A DNA stretch of 64,000 nucleotides from Achromobacter veterisilvae (lineage in GTDB: Bacteria; Pseudomonadota; Gammaproteobacteria; Burkholderiales; Burkholderiaceae_B), in the NCBI RefSeq assembly GCF_900496975.1, contig NZ_UFQC01000015.1, positions 86,724-150,723 on the forward strand, given 5' to 3'. Shown here in pieces: positions 8,153 to 18,744 of this stretch (position 1 is the stretch's first letter; the number at the start of each line of letters is the position of its first letter). Made by a program: the position numbers and the translations under genes. The notes under the pieces are model-generated. The model had not been told where the DNA came from. It worked only from the letters and a program-made list of their open reading frames with translations, and did not search any database.

Positions 8153-9883
8153 ATGAACAAACCCAATAATCCCGGCGCCGCCGCCGCGCTGGCGGACCCC
8201 ATCGGCATGGAGGTGTTCTGCAACCGCCTGCTGTCCATTACCGAGGACATGAACAACACGCTGGTGCGCGCATCGTTCTCGACCAACATCAAGGAACGCA
8301 AGGACTGCTCCGTGGCGCTGTTCGACGCCCAGGGCCGCCTGGTGGCCCAAGGCACGCAGATACCCTTGCACCTGGGTTCGCTGGACGGCGCGATGGGCGC
8401 GATCCTGCGCGCCTACCCCCTGGACCGGATCCGCGAGGGCGACGTCTTCATCTGCAACGACCCCTATCTGGCCGACGGCAGCCACCTGCCGGACATCAAC
8501 GTCGTCACCCCGGTATTCTGGGACGGCGCGCTGCGCTTTTTCGCGGCCAATATCGCGCACCATTCCGACGTGGGCGGCGCGGTGCCGGGCTCGATCGCGG
8601 GCGGGCTGAAATCCATCTTCGAGGAGGGCATCCGCATTCCCGCCTGCCGCATCGCGAAGCACGGCGAAACGGACGAAGACATGCTGCGCCTGATCTGCGC
8701 CAACACCCGCGACCCCGAGGAGCGCGTGCTGGACCTGCGCGTACAGATGGCCACCAACCGGCGCGGCGCGGCCGCCGTGCAGGGTCTGATCCGCCAGATG
8801 GGCCTGGAGGCGGTGCTGCGTTCGGTGGACGACGTGATCGCCTATACGCGCCGCCGCCTGCTCAACCGGATCGCCGAATTGCGGCAGGGCAGCTATACCT
8901 TCCGCAGCGACCTGGACGACGACGGCATGGGCGGCGACCCCGTGCCCATCCAGGTGACGCTGACCGTCGGCCCGGACAACCTGCACTTCGATTTCGAAGG
9001 GTCGGGCAAGCAGGCGCGCGGCGCGATGAATCTGCCGTTCAATGCCTTGCGGGCCTGCGTGTACTACGCCGTGAAGGCCCTGCTGGATCCGGATCTGGCC
9101 CCCAACGCGGGCCTGTTCGATCCCATCTCCTTGTCCGCGCCCGTGGGCACCATCACCAACCCCGAGCATCCCGCGGCGGTGGGCGCGCGCTCCATTACGG
9201 CGCAGAAGGTGGCCGGCGCGATCTTCGGCGCCTTCCGCGGCCTGCTGCCGCCGGAGAAGATCATGGCGTCGAGCAACGATTGCTGCCCGGCGATCGTGTT
9301 CTCGGGCCGCTGGCGCGAGCGCGCCGGGCATTTCGTGTACCTGGAAACGCTGGGCGGCGGCGCCGGCGCGCGCCTGGATACCGACGGCATGGACGCGGTG
9401 CACGTGCACATGACCAACACGTCGAACCTGCCGGTGGAAGCGCTGGAAAACGAGTATCCGCTGCTGATGGACGAGTACGCGCTGATCCAGGATTCGGGCG
9501 GCGTGGGCCGCACGCGCGGCGGCATGGCGATCGCCAAGCAGATCCGCGCGGTGGGGCCGGGCATCGTGTTCTCGGCGCGCTCGGACAGCCACACGGTGGG
9601 CGTGGCGGCGGGCGTGGATGGCGGCGGCGATGGCAGGCGCGCGCGGCTCATCCGCAACTTCGGCACGCCGCAGGAAGAAGCGCTGTTTTCCAAGACCGCG
9701 AACATCGCGCTGGCGCCCGGAGAAAGCGTGCGCATCGAAACGCCCGGCGGCGGGGGATACGGCGTGCCCGCCGAACGCCCGCGGGCGCGCATCGAGCGGG
9801 ACCTGGCGGACGGCAAGATCAGCGCGCAGGCGGCTCGCGCCGCCTATGGCGAGCGCGCCGCGGGGGACGTCACCCCACGTTGA
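8153..9883 (+). CDS. hyuB: Hydantoinase/oxoprolinase subunit B
   Basis: The 576-aa protein is the HyuB partner of the preceding gene. Typical blocks are MEVFCNRLLSITEDMNNTLVRASFS near the N-terminus, GDVFICNDPYLADGSHLPDI, and the glycine-rich end ETPGGGGYGVPAERP. The metal and substrate ligands of the superfamily lie in these segments (HLPD, HHSDVGG). Its 3' end overlaps the convergent GntR gene by 14 bases, so the transcripts run into each other. Confidence 0.9.
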   Translation: MNKPNNPGAAAALADPIGMEVFCNRLLSITEDMNNTLVRASFSTNIKERKDCSVALFDAQGRLVAQGTQIPLHLGSLDGAMGAILRAYPLDRIREGDVFICNDPYLADGSHLPDINVVTPVFWDGALRFFAANIAHHSDVGGAVPGSIAGGLKSIFEEGIRIPACRIAKHGETDEDMLRLICANTRDPEERVLDLRVQMATNRRGAAAVQGLIRQMGLEAVLRSVDDVIAYTRRRLLNRIAELRQGSYTFRSDLDDDGMGGDPVPIQVTLTVGPDNLHFDFEGSGKQARGAMNLPFNALRACVYYAVKALLDPDLAPNAGLFDPISLSAPVGTITNPEHPAAVGARSITAQKVAGAIFGAFRGLLPPEKIMASSNDCCPAIVFSGRWRERAGHFVYLETLGGGAGARLDTDGMDAVHVHMTNTSNLPVEALENEYPLLMDEYALIQDSGGVGRTRGGMAIAKQIRAVGPGIVFSARSDSHTVGVAAGVDGGGDGRRARLIRNFGTPQEEALFSKTANIALAPGESVRIETPGGGGYGVPAERPRARIERDLADGKISAQAARAAYGERAAGDVTPR

Positions 9884-10673
9884 GGGTCATGGAGTACTTC
9901 ATTTTGTCGTGGGGGAACGTGGTGATGGTGGCCAGCAGCAGCACGCCGCCATCGCCGTAGTAGCGGCGCGTGATGACGAAGCCCGCCGTCCTGGGTTCGA
10001 CCTGGAGCTGCCTGGCCATCGTTACGCCGATGGGCGTGGCGGAGAACTCCTGGTTGACCTCGGTGATGCGGTCGCCGAAGTGGTCTTCGATCAGGCGCAG
10101 CAGCGAGATGCGCGATTTGATTTCGACCCGCAGGTCCGAATGCGCGGGATCGGTGTAGATCAGCGTGCAGGCGGCCGCGGTGTCCTGGTCGTCCAGCGTT
10201 TTGATGGAGTTGATATGCAGCCAGGACAGGCCGGGTTCGCAGCCCAGCGTTTCGGCGAGCCGCTTGCCGAGCTTGATGGTGCGCACGTCCTGCACCAGCA
10301 GCGCGGCGTTGCGGGCGTACTGCAGCAGGTCGGGGAACTGCGAAATGCGTTGCGTGAAGCGGGTGCGGGCGCTGGCGGTCTCCACGCGTGTGCCCACGCC
10401 GGGGCGGCGCGAAACCATGCCCGCCACGGTCAGCATGCGGATCGCTTCGCGGATGGTGTGGCGGCTGGCGTTGAACTGGTCGCAAAGCTCGTGCTCGGTG
10501 GGCAGCAGCGTCATGACGGGGTAGCGGCCCGAGCGGATGTCCTGGGAAAGCGTTTGGTAAATGCTCTTGTAGCGGGGGCCGCCGGACGTGCCGCCGGGAG
10601 CCGGCGACTCCGGCTTGCCGTGCGCTTGCCGTGCTCCGCCGGGGCCGGCCGCGCGCTCGGAGGATCGGGTCAT
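9870..10673 (-). CDS. GntR/HutC-family transcriptional repressor
   Basis: A GntR winged helix-turn-helix (residues about 35-100: PRYKSIYQTLSQDIRSG, LPTEHELCDQFNASRHTIREAI, GVGTRVE) is joined to a UTRA-type ligand domain, as in HutC and FarR regulators. The first 30 residues are a low-complexity extension, and a later start is possible. The gene is divergent from the ABC/oxidase operon beginning at 10910, and three TGT-ACA elements overlap that promoter, so it very likely represses the operon until the imported substrate or its product binds. Confidence 0.85.
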   Translation of the reverse strand: MTRSSERAAGPGGARQAHGKPESPAPGGTSGGPRYKSIYQTLSQDIRSGRYPVMTLLPTEHELCDQFNASRHTIREAIRMLTVAGMVSRRPGVGTRVETASARTRFTQRISQFPDLLQYARNAALLVQDVRTIKLGKRLAETLGCEPGLSWLHINSIKTLDDQDTAAACTLIYTDPAHSDLRVEIKSRISLLRLIEDHFGDRITEVNQEFSATPIGVTMARQLQVEPRTAGFVITRRYYGDGGVLLLATITTFPHDKMKYSMTLNVG

Positions 10674-10722
10674 GGGGAGGCTCCTAGGATCGTTATATGG
10701 GGTTTGTACCGACAGTAACCCA

Positions 10723-10752
10723 TTGACAAGGACATGTTGCCGGATTCATTAT
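10723..10752 (+). promoter_or_regulatory. Candidate sigma-70 promoter of the ABC/oxidase operon
   Basis: TTGACA (10723-10728) is followed after 18 bases by CATTAT (10747-10752). It faces the operon at 10910 and is directly followed by the TGT-ACA operators. Confidence 0.5.
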
Positions 10753-10792
10753 TTGTCCGGACATTCATGTACGGACAAATTGTACGCGGACA
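10751..10792. promoter_or_regulatory. Candidate GntR/HutC operator cluster
   Basis: TGTCCGGACA (10754-10763) is a perfect palindrome. Related TGTACGGACA (10769-10778) and TGTACGCGGACA (10781-10792) follow. The first and second also form a larger inverted repeat, ATTTGTCCG at 10751-10759 and CGGACAAAT at 10772-10780. HutC-class repressors bind short TGT-ACA palindromes, and the position just downstream of a -10 box suits repression. Confidence 0.6.
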
Positions 10793-10909
10793 TGAAGTCC
10801 AGGAACGTGGGAAGAGGAATTTTTGTGCCGCGCCGATCGCCCGGCCATTCCCGCGGATCTGGCGGCATTCGGCAGTTCTTGCAGTTTCTTCCAATATTCG
10901 GGGGTTCTC

Positions 10910-11938
10910 ATGGGCAAGGTACTCGCAGTGCTAGCGGCGGCAACGGTGGCCGCCGGACTCAGCGCCAATGCGGAGGCGCAGAAGCTGGTGGTGGCCGGAT
11001 ACGGCGGCTCTTTCGAAGACATCATGCGCAAGGACATCTTCCCGCCCTTCGCCAAGCAGCACGGCGTCGAGCTGGACTATGTGGCCGGCAACTCCACCAA
11101 CACGGTGGCGCGGCTGCAGGCGCAGAAAAGCAATCAGCAGATCGACGTGGCCATCATCGACGACGGCCCCATGTACCAGGCGATCGCGCTGGGCTTCTGC
11201 GAACCCATCAAGGGACTGCCGGCCGACGATATCTACGGCACGGCGCGCTACAAGGACGACAAGGCGGTGGCCATCGGCATCGTGGCGACCGGCATCATGT
11301 ACAACAAGAAGGTCTTCGACGAAAAGAAGTGGGCGCCGCCCGCCTCGTGGAAGGACCTGAAGGATCCCAAGTACAAGAAGCAACTGGTGATCCCGCCGCT
11401 GAACAACACCTACGGCCTGCACGCGCTGGTGGAATACGCGCGCGAAGGCGGCGGCGGCGAAAAGAAGATCGATCCCGGCTTCGCCACCTTCAAGAACGAG
11501 GTCGGCCCGAACGTGCTGGTCTATGAACCCTCGCCGGGCAAGATGACGGAGCTGTTCTCCAGCGGCCAGGCGGTGATCTCGGTCTGGGGCAGCGGCCGCG
11601 TCAAGGCCTTCGCCGACACCGGATTCCCGGTGGGCTTCGTGTATCCGCAGGAAGGCGCCTACGCCCTGCTGTCGTCCGTCTGCCCGGTCGCCAAGTCCAA
11701 TGCCAACCCGCTTGCCCAGGCCTTCGTGCAGTACCTGGTCTCTCCCGAGGTGCAGGAGAAGCTGGCGACCGCCTACGGCTACGGCCCGGTCAACAAGAAA
11801 GCCAAGGTCACCGACGATCCCCGCGTGCCGCTGCCTATCGGCAAGCGGGCCGCCGACCTGATCGTGATCGATTGGGACACGGTCAACCAGAATCGGGACG
11901 ACTGGAACAAGCGCTGGACGCGGGAAATCGAGCGCTGA
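10910..11938 (+). CDS. ABC transporter periplasmic binding protein (PotD/opine-type)
   Basis: The 342-aa protein has a signal peptide (MGKVLAVLAAATVAAGLSANAEA) and a type 2 binding-protein fold: KLVVAGYGGSFEDIMRKDIFPPFAKQHGVELDYVAGNSTNTVARL. The ATG at 10910 is chosen because it begins the signal peptide; upstream in-frame sequence is not hydrophobic. It is the first gene of a tightly packed operon with its own ATPase and two permeases, followed by amine-oxidising enzymes, so the ligand is probably an amino-acid derivative or opine-like secondary amine. It is paralogous to the orphan binding protein at 1850. Confidence 0.9.
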   Translation: MGKVLAVLAAATVAAGLSANAEAQKLVVAGYGGSFEDIMRKDIFPPFAKQHGVELDYVAGNSTNTVARLQAQKSNQQIDVAIIDDGPMYQAIALGFCEPIKGLPADDIYGTARYKDDKAVAIGIVATGIMYNKKVFDEKKWAPPASWKDLKDPKYKKQLVIPPLNNTYGLHALVEYAREGGGGEKKIDPGFATFKNEVGPNVLVYEPSPGKMTELFSSGQAVISVWGSGRVKAFADTGFPVGFVYPQEGAYALLSSVCPVAKSNANPLAQAFVQYLVSPEVQEKLATAYGYGPVNKKAKVTDDPRVPLPIGKRAADLIVIDWDTVNQNRDDWNKRWTREIER

Positions 11939-11950
11939 GGGCCGACATCC

Positions 11951-13008
<1,058 letters not shown>

Positions 13009-13012
<4 letters not shown>

Positions 13013-13875
13013 GCACGCGCGTCAATCCCTGGGTGCTGAGCACGCCGGCGCTGGCGGTATACGCCACTTTCCTGGTGGTGCCGATGGCGCTGGTGATCCT
13101 GATCAGCTTCTTCGATTTCCAGTTCTACGGCGGCATGCAGGCCACGTTCACGTGGAAGAACTACGTCGAGATCCTGTCCGACGGCTACTACTACGAGATC
13201 TACGCCCGCACCTTCGGCGTCGCCGCCGCCGTGACCGTGGCCTGTCTGGTGCTGGGCACGGCGGAGGCCTACGTGCTGTCGCGCATGGCCAACCCCTGGA
13301 AGGGACTGTTCCTGATGGTGGTGCTGGGGCCGCTGCTGATTTCGGTCGTCGTCCGCACGCTGGGCTGGGCGCTGCTGTTCGGTTCCACCGGGCTGATCAA
13401 CAAGGTCTTGATGGGCATCGGGCTCATCTCCACGCCGGTCGACCTGATGTACAGCAACCTGGGCGTGGCCATCGCGCTCACGCACGTGCTGGTGCCCTTC
13501 ATGGTGATTTCGGTGTGGGCGTCGCTGCAGCGGATCAACCCGTCGACGGAAGCGGCGGCGCTGTCGCTGGGCGCGACGCAGTTCACCGTGATCTGGCGGG
13601 TCGTCATCCCGCAGGTCATGCCGGGCATCCTGTCGGGCGCGATCATGGTGTTCGCGATGGCGGCCAGTTCCTTCGCCACGCCGGCCATCATCGGCGGGCG
13701 CCGCCTGAAGAACGTGGCCACCGCCGCCTACGACGAATTCCTGAACACCTTGAACTGGCCGCTGGGCGCGGCGCTGGCGGTGGTGCTGCTGCTGGCGACG
13801 GTCGTGGTGCTGCTGTCGGCCAACCGGATCATCGAGCGCAAGTACGGCGCGGTCTTCAATCAGGCGGGAGGCTGA
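13009..13875 (+). CDS. ABC transporter permease (PotB-type)
   Basis: The 288-aa integral membrane protein has about six transmembrane helices and the EAA loop that contacts the ATPase (STEAAALSLGATQFTVIWRVVIPQVMPG). The start at 13009 overlaps the stop of the ATPase gene by four bases, implying coupled translation; a longer reading frame upstream is only an out-of-frame read of the ATPase gene. Confidence 0.92.
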
Positions 13876-13876
13876 C

Positions 13877-14680
13877 ATGCAGTTCAAGAACGGCCCCATC
13901 GGCCTGCTGTTCCACACGCTTTTCATCCTCTTCATCCTGGCGCCCATCGTCATGGTCTGCGCGGTGGCGTTCACGTCGGAAGGCTTCATCTCGCTGCCTT
14001 CGGGCGGCCTGTCGCTGCGCTGGTTCCGCGCCATCCTGGACAACCCGCGCTTCGTCGAGGCCTTCTGGTTCAGCCTGGGCCTGGGCACGCTGTCGGCCAG
14101 CCTGGCGATTGTGCTGGCCGTTCCCAGCGCGCTGGCGCTGGCCCGCAACCGCTTCCGCGGCCGCGAGGCGCTGGTGGCCTTCTTCCTGTCGCCGCTGATG
14201 ATTCCGCACGTGGTGCTGGGCCTGGCCTTCCTGAAGTTCTTCACGACGGTGGACCTGGCGGGCACGTATGTGGGCCTGGTGGTGGCGCACGTGATCCTGA
14301 TCATGCCCTACGCGCTGCGGCTGGTGCTGGCCTCGGCCACGGGCATCGACCCCGCGCTGGAACGCGCCGCGCAGTCGCTGGGCGCGTCCAACTGGACGGC
14401 CTTCCGGCGCGTGGTGCTGCCGCTGCTGCTGCCCGGCGTCGTCAGCGGCTGGGTGATCGCGTTCATCACGAGCTTCGACGAACTGACCATGTCCATCTTC
14501 ATCGCATCGCCCTCCACGACCACGCTGCCGGTGCGCATCTTCCTGCATATCGAGGACACGATCGACCCGCTGGTGACCGCCGTGTCGGCCGTGCTGATCT
14601 ACGTGACGATCATCGCCATATTCATCCTGGACCGCGTGGTCGGCCTGGAAAAGTTGTTTGTAGGAAAGGGACGCCAATGA
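13877..14680 (+). CDS. ABC transporter permease (PotC-type)
   Basis: The 267-aa second permease subunit is of the PotC/YdcV class, with six helices and an EAA loop (LERAAQSLGASNWTAFRRVVLPLLLPG). It starts one base after the PotB-type stop and ends in an ATGA overlap with the following oxidase gene, linking transport and catabolism in one transcript. Confidence 0.92.
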   Translation: MQFKNGPIGLLFHTLFILFILAPIVMVCAVAFTSEGFISLPSGGLSLRWFRAILDNPRFVEAFWFSLGLGTLSASLAIVLAVPSALALARNRFRGREALVAFFLSPLMIPHVVLGLAFLKFFTTVDLAGTYVGLVVAHVILIMPYALRLVLASATGIDPALERAAQSLGASNWTAFRRVVLPLLLPGVVSGWVIAFITSFDELTMSIFIASPSTTTLPVRIFLHIEDTIDPLVTAVSAVLIYVTIIAIFILDRVVGLEKLFVGKGRQ

Positions 14681-15834
14681 CGGACGAGAGAGAACTGGCG
14701 CCGCGCGCGCCCGCGCATCGCGGGATATACGACGCGGCGGTGATAGGCGGGGGGCTGGTCGGGTCGGCCGTCGCCTACGGCCTGCGGCGCGAGCTGGACC
14801 ACGTGGCCGTGCTGGACGAAGGCGACGTGGCCTACCGGGCCTCGCGCGGGAACTTCGGGCTGGTCTGGGTGCAGAGCAAGGGCATGGGCCTGCCGCGCTA
14901 CGGCGTGTGGACCATGACCTCGGCATCGGGCTGGCCCCGGCTGGCCGCGCAGTTGCTGGAAGAAACCGGGGTGGACGTGCACCTGGAACAGCGCGGCGGC
15001 CTGCATGCGCTGCTGAGCGACGAAGAACTGGAGGCCCGCGTCAAATTCATGCAGACCCTGCTGGCGCAGCCGGGCATGGCGAAGTACGACTGGAAGCTGC
15101 TCGACCGCGCCGAGGTGGCCGACCTGGTGCCGGGGATCGGCCCGGACGTGCGCGGCGCGACCTGGACGCCGGTGGACGGCATCGCCAATCCGCTCAAGCT
15201 GCTGCGCGCGCTGCACACGAGTTTTGCACAGCGGGTCGTGGATTACCTGCCGCGCCGTCCGGCGCAGCGCGTCCGCCAGCGCGACGGCGTGTTCGAGATC
15301 GAAACGCCGGCCGGCACGGTGCGCGCGCACAAGATCGTGCTGGCCTCGGGGCTGTCGAACAAGGAGCTGGGCGCGCAGGTGGGCCTGGACGTGCCGGTGC
15401 GCCCGCAGCGCGGCCAGATCGTGGTGCTGGAACGCACGCGCCGCATGCTCGAAACGCCATTGTCCACCTTGCGCCAGACCGACGAAGGCACCTGGCTGAT
15501 CGGCGATTCGCAGGAAGAGGCGGGCTACGCGGACAATCAGGTGGGCCTGCCCATCCTGGGCACGCTGGCCGACCGCGCCGTGCGCACCCTGCCCGCGCTG
15601 CGCGAGGTGCGCGTGGTGCGTAGCTGGGCGGCGCTGCGCGTGATGTCCAAGGACGGCTTTCCCATCTATCAGCAATCCGAAACGTACCCGGGGGCATTCG
15701 TCGCCACCTGTCATAGCGGCGTGACGCTGGCCGCCGCGCACGCGCTCAATCTGGCGCCCATGATCGCCGCCGGCTCGCTGGCCGGCGACATGGCGCCCTT
15801 CTCGACCCGGAGGTTCCATGTTCAAGAGGCTTGA
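14677..15834 (+). CDS. FAD-dependent amine oxidase, DAO family (first paralogue)
   Basis: The 385-aa flavoprotein has the dinucleotide-binding motif GGGLVGSAVAYGLRR (about residues 24-38) and the DAO-fold end QSETYPGAFVATCHSGVTLAAAHA. It resembles the beta subunits of opine oxidase, hydrogen cyanide synthase HcnC and sarcosine oxidase, which oxidise a C-N bond to an imine. It is followed by the alpha-subunit-like genes at 15818 and 16123, so the three probably form one heteromeric dehydrogenase. Its stop overlaps the next gene by 17 bases. Confidence 0.85.
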   Translation: MTDERELAPRAPAHRGIYDAAVIGGGLVGSAVAYGLRRELDHVAVLDEGDVAYRASRGNFGLVWVQSKGMGLPRYGVWTMTSASGWPRLAAQLLEETGVDVHLEQRGGLHALLSDEELEARVKFMQTLLAQPGMAKYDWKLLDRAEVADLVPGIGPDVRGATWTPVDGIANPLKLLRALHTSFAQRVVDYLPRRPAQRVRQRDGVFEIETPAGTVRAHKIVLASGLSNKELGAQVGLDVPVRPQRGQIVVLERTRRMLETPLSTLRQTDEGTWLIGDSQEEAGYADNQVGLPILGTLADRAVRTLPALREVRVVRSWAALRVMSKDGFPIYQQSETYPGAFVATCHSGVTLAAAHALNLAPMIAAGSLAGDMAPFSTRRFHVQEA

Positions 15835-16126
15835 CGAGGCGCAACGCCAGGCGCAGGGCGCGCCGGTGCGCGTAACGGTCAACGGGACCGAGCTGTTGTG
15901 CCGCCAGGGCGACAGCGTGGCCGCGGCGCTGTTCGCCGGCGGGGTGCAGGCCTGTCGCGATACGGCGGTCAAGGAAGTGCCCCGCGGACCCTATTGCATG
16001 ATGGGCGTGTGCTACGACTGCCTGGTCACCATCGACGGCCAGGCGAACCAGCAGGGCTGCATGACGGCCGTGCGCGAGGGAATGAAGATCGAGCGCCAAC
16101 TGGGCGCGCGCAAGGTGCAGGCATGA
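15818..16126 (+). CDS. Small [2Fe-2S] protein (HcnA / opine oxidase gamma-like)
   Basis: The 102-aa protein has a plant-ferredoxin-type (Fer2_4) arrangement: C-R-D-T, then PYCMMGVCYDCLVTIDG and QGCM, giving the cluster cysteines. Such small subunits pass electrons inside heteromeric amine dehydrogenases of the HcnABC or opine oxidase type. It overlaps the genes on both sides (17 bases upstream, 4 downstream), which supports complex formation with them. Confidence 0.88.
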   Translation: MFKRLDEAQRQAQGAPVRVTVNGTELLCRQGDSVAAALFAGGVQACRDTAVKEVPRGPYCMMGVCYDCLVTIDGQANQQGCMTAVREGMKIERQLGARKVQA

Positions 16127-17565
16127 TCGATACGACGCAATGCGATTTGCTGGTGGTGGGCGCGGGCCCGGCCGGACTGGCGGCGGCGACGCTGGCCGCG
16201 AAGCTGGGCGTGGACACGGTGCTGCTGGACGAGCAGCCGGCGCCGGGCGGCCAGATCTATCGCGCCATCACGACCACGCCCGTGACCGACCGCGCCATCC
16301 TGGGCGAAGACTACTGGCACGGCGCGTCGCTGGTGGCGCCCTTCCAGCAGTCCGGCGCGCGTTACGTGCCGGGCGCCACGGTGTGGGCGGTGGCCGAGCG
16401 CACCGCGCCGCAGCCTGAAAAGGGCTTCGAGGTGGCGTATTCCGTGGCGGGCGAGGCGCGCATCGTGCATGCGCGCCGGCTGCTGCTGGCCACCGGCGCC
16501 CAGGAACGCCCATTTCCCATTCCGGGCTGGACCCTGCCCGGCGTCATCACGGCCGGCGCCGCGCAGATTCTGCTGAAGTCGGCCGGCGTGGTGCCCGCCG
16601 ACCGCACGGTGTTGGCGGGCAGCGGCCCGCTGCTGTACCTGGTGGCCTGGCAGTACCTGAACGCCGGGGTGAAGATCGACGCCCTGCTCGAGACCACGCC
16701 GCCCGGACGCATGGGCCAGGCGCTGCCCAAGATCTGGGGCTTCCTGCGCTCGCCATACCTGGGCAAAGGCCTGAAGCTGCTGCGCGCGGTCAAGGCCGCG
16801 GTGCCCATCACGCGCGGCGTGACGGCGCTGGAAGCCGTCGGCGACGGCAAGCTGCAAAGCGTGCGCTACACGGCTGGCGGCGTCACGAAGACGCTGCCCG
16901 CGGAGCAACTGATGCTGCACCAGGGCGTGGTGCCCAACGTGAACCTGTCGCGCGCCGTGGGCGCGGAGCACCGCTGGAACGAGGCGCTGGACTGTTGGGA
17001 GCCGCAGGTCGACGAATGGGGCCTGACCTCGGTGGATGGCATCGGCATGGCGGGCGACGGCGCGGGCATCGCGGGCGCGCTGGCGGCGGAACACCGCGGC
17101 CGCCTGGCGGGCTTGCAGGCCGCCCATTTGCTGGGCCGCATCGACGCGGCCGCGCGCGACCGCGAGGCCGCCGCGCCGCGCGAGGCGCTGGCCCGGGCGG
17201 TGCGGGGACGCGAGTTCTTCGACGCGCTCTACAAGGCGCCCGACGCCTTCCGGCGGCCCACCGGCGACACCATCGTGTGCCGTTGCGAGGAAGTCACCGC
17301 GGCGCAGGTGCGCGAGACGGTGAAGCTGGGATGCAGCGGGCCCAACCAGATGAAGGCCTTCCTGCGCTGCGGCATGGGGCCGTGCCAGGGCCGCTTCTGC
17401 GGGCTGACGGTGTCCGAGCTCATCGCCGAGGAACGCGGCGTGCCGACACCGGAGGTGGGCTATTACCGCCTGCGGTTCCCGACCAAGCCGCTGACGCTGG
17501 GAGAGCTGGCATCGCTGCCGCAGACGGACGATTCGCGGCAGGCCGTCGTCCGGCTGAAAAAGTAG
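16123..17565 (+). CDS. FAD/NAD(P) oxidoreductase with BFD-like [2Fe-2S] domain (HcnB / opine oxidase alpha-like)
   Basis: The 480-aa protein begins with LLVVGAGPAGLAAATLAAKLG (FAD-binding) and has a second nucleotide site around TVLAGSGPLLYLVAWQYLNAG. The C-terminal domain has BFD-like cysteines in VCRCEEVT and FLRCGMGPCQGRFCG. This order matches HcnB and OoxA-type alpha subunits. The start is set by the ATGA overlap with the ferredoxin gene; reading further upstream would leave the family domain. Confidence 0.88.
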   Translation: MIDTTQCDLLVVGAGPAGLAAATLAAKLGVDTVLLDEQPAPGGQIYRAITTTPVTDRAILGEDYWHGASLVAPFQQSGARYVPGATVWAVAERTAPQPEKGFEVAYSVAGEARIVHARRLLLATGAQERPFPIPGWTLPGVITAGAAQILLKSAGVVPADRTVLAGSGPLLYLVAWQYLNAGVKIDALLETTPPGRMGQALPKIWGFLRSPYLGKGLKLLRAVKAAVPITRGVTALEAVGDGKLQSVRYTAGGVTKTLPAEQLMLHQGVVPNVNLSRAVGAEHRWNEALDCWEPQVDEWGLTSVDGIGMAGDGAGIAGALAAEHRGRLAGLQAAHLLGRIDAAARDREAAAPREALARAVRGREFFDALYKAPDAFRRPTGDTIVCRCEEVTAAQVRETVKLGCSGPNQMKAFLRCGMGPCQGRFCGLTVSELIAEERGVPTPEVGYYRLRFPTKPLTLGELASLPQTDDSRQAVVRLKK

Positions 17566-17580
17566 ACCGAAGGAGTAGAC

Positions 17581-18744
17581 ATGACCGGTGCCACGCGGTC
17601 GGCGGAAGTCATCATCATCGGCGGGGGGCTGCACGGCAGCTCGGCGGCGCTGCATCTGGCGCGCGCGGGGGTGCGGGCCCTGGTGATCGAGAAGAACTAC
17701 GTGGGCCGGCACGCGTCGGGCGTGAACGCGGGCGGCGTGCGCACCCTGTCGCGGCATCTGGCCGAGGTGCCGCTGGCCCTGGCCTCGCGCGAACTCTGGT
17801 ATAGCATCGGCGACCTGGTGGACGACGATTGCGGCTTCGAACAGCACGGGCAGGTGCGCGTCGCGGAGAACGCCGCGGACGCCGCGCTCCTGCGCGACCG
17901 CCTGCGGACCATGACCGGCCACGGCTATACCCACGAGCAGTGGATAAGTGCCGAAGACCTGCGGGACTTGATTCCGGCGCTGGCGCCGACCGTGCAGGGC
18001 GGGCTGATCGCGCGCGAGGACGCCGCGGCCGACCCCTACCGCACGACCCTGGCCTTCCGAATGAAGGCCGCCAGCCTGGGCGCTAGGTTCATGGAGGGCG
18101 TGCGCGTGCGTGAAGTCGCGCGCCGCGACGGCCAGTGGCGCGTGGAGACGGATGCGGGCGTGTACACCGCCCCGCAGGTGCTGAACTGCGCGGGCGCCTG
18201 GGCCGACCGCATCGCGGCGCAATGGGGCGAGCCGGTGCCGCTGACCGCCATCAGTCCCATGATGCTCGTGACGCTGCGCATGGACCATTTTCTGGACCCG
18301 GTGGTGCTGGGAACGGGCCGCGCCCTGTCGTTCAAGCAGCGCGCGAACGGCACGGTGCTGATCGGCGGCGGCCGGCGCGCCTGGGTGGACCGCGACGCGG
18401 AATGGACCGAGCTGGATTTCCGCTCGCTGGCCGAAGGCGCGCGCACGGTCTGCGACCTGTTCCCGCACATGCGGGATGCGGTCGTGAACCGGGGCTGGGC
18501 GGGCATCGAGGCGGCCATGCCGGACGAGATCCCCGTCATCGGCCGCAGCCGCCACCACGAGACCGCATTCCATGCCTTCGGGTTCTCGGCCCATGGCTTC
18601 GAACTGGGGCCTATCGTGGGCCGCATCATGGCCGACCTGATCACCGCCGGCGCGACGGACATGCCGATCGCGCCGTTCAGGATCGAACGTTTCACGGACG
18701 CCGCGCCGGGGTCCGATCCATCCGAAAAGGAGCAAGACGAATGA
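17581..18744 (+). CDS. FAD-dependent amine oxidase, DAO family (second paralogue)
   Basis: The 387-aa DAO-fold flavoprotein has EVIIIGGGLHGSSAALHLARAG at the N-terminus and the conserved C-terminal block GFSAHGFELGPIVGRIMADLI. It is a distant paralogue of the enzyme at 14677. Two such enzymes in one operon suggest two consecutive C-N oxidations or two related substrates. RBS AAGGAG precedes the start, and its stop overlaps ridA-like translation as ATGA. Confidence 0.87.
   Translation: MTGATRSAEVIIIGGGLHGSSAALHLARAGVRALVIEKNYVGRHASGVNAGGVRTLSRHLAEVPLALASRELWYSIGDLVDDDCGFEQHGQVRVAENAADAALLRDRLRTMTGHGYTHEQWISAEDLRDLIPALAPTVQGGLIAREDAAADPYRTTLAFRMKAASLGARFMEGVRVREVARRDGQWRVETDAGVYTAPQVLNCAGAWADRIAAQWGEPVPLTAISPMMLVTLRMDHFLDPVVLGTGRALSFKQRANGTVLIGGGRRAWVDRDAEWTELDFRSLAEGARTVCDLFPHMRDAVVNRGWAGIEAAMPDEIPVIGRSRHHETAFHAFGFSAHGFELGPIVGRIMADLITAGATDMPIAPFRIERFTDAAPGSDPSEKEQDE

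Noticed and set aside
5002..8355. A 1117-codon open frame on the minus strand opposite the Bug and hyuA genes
   Set aside because: It is a GC-rich antisense shadow; the plus-strand genes have family motifs, and this frame has Arg/His-rich low-complexity translation.
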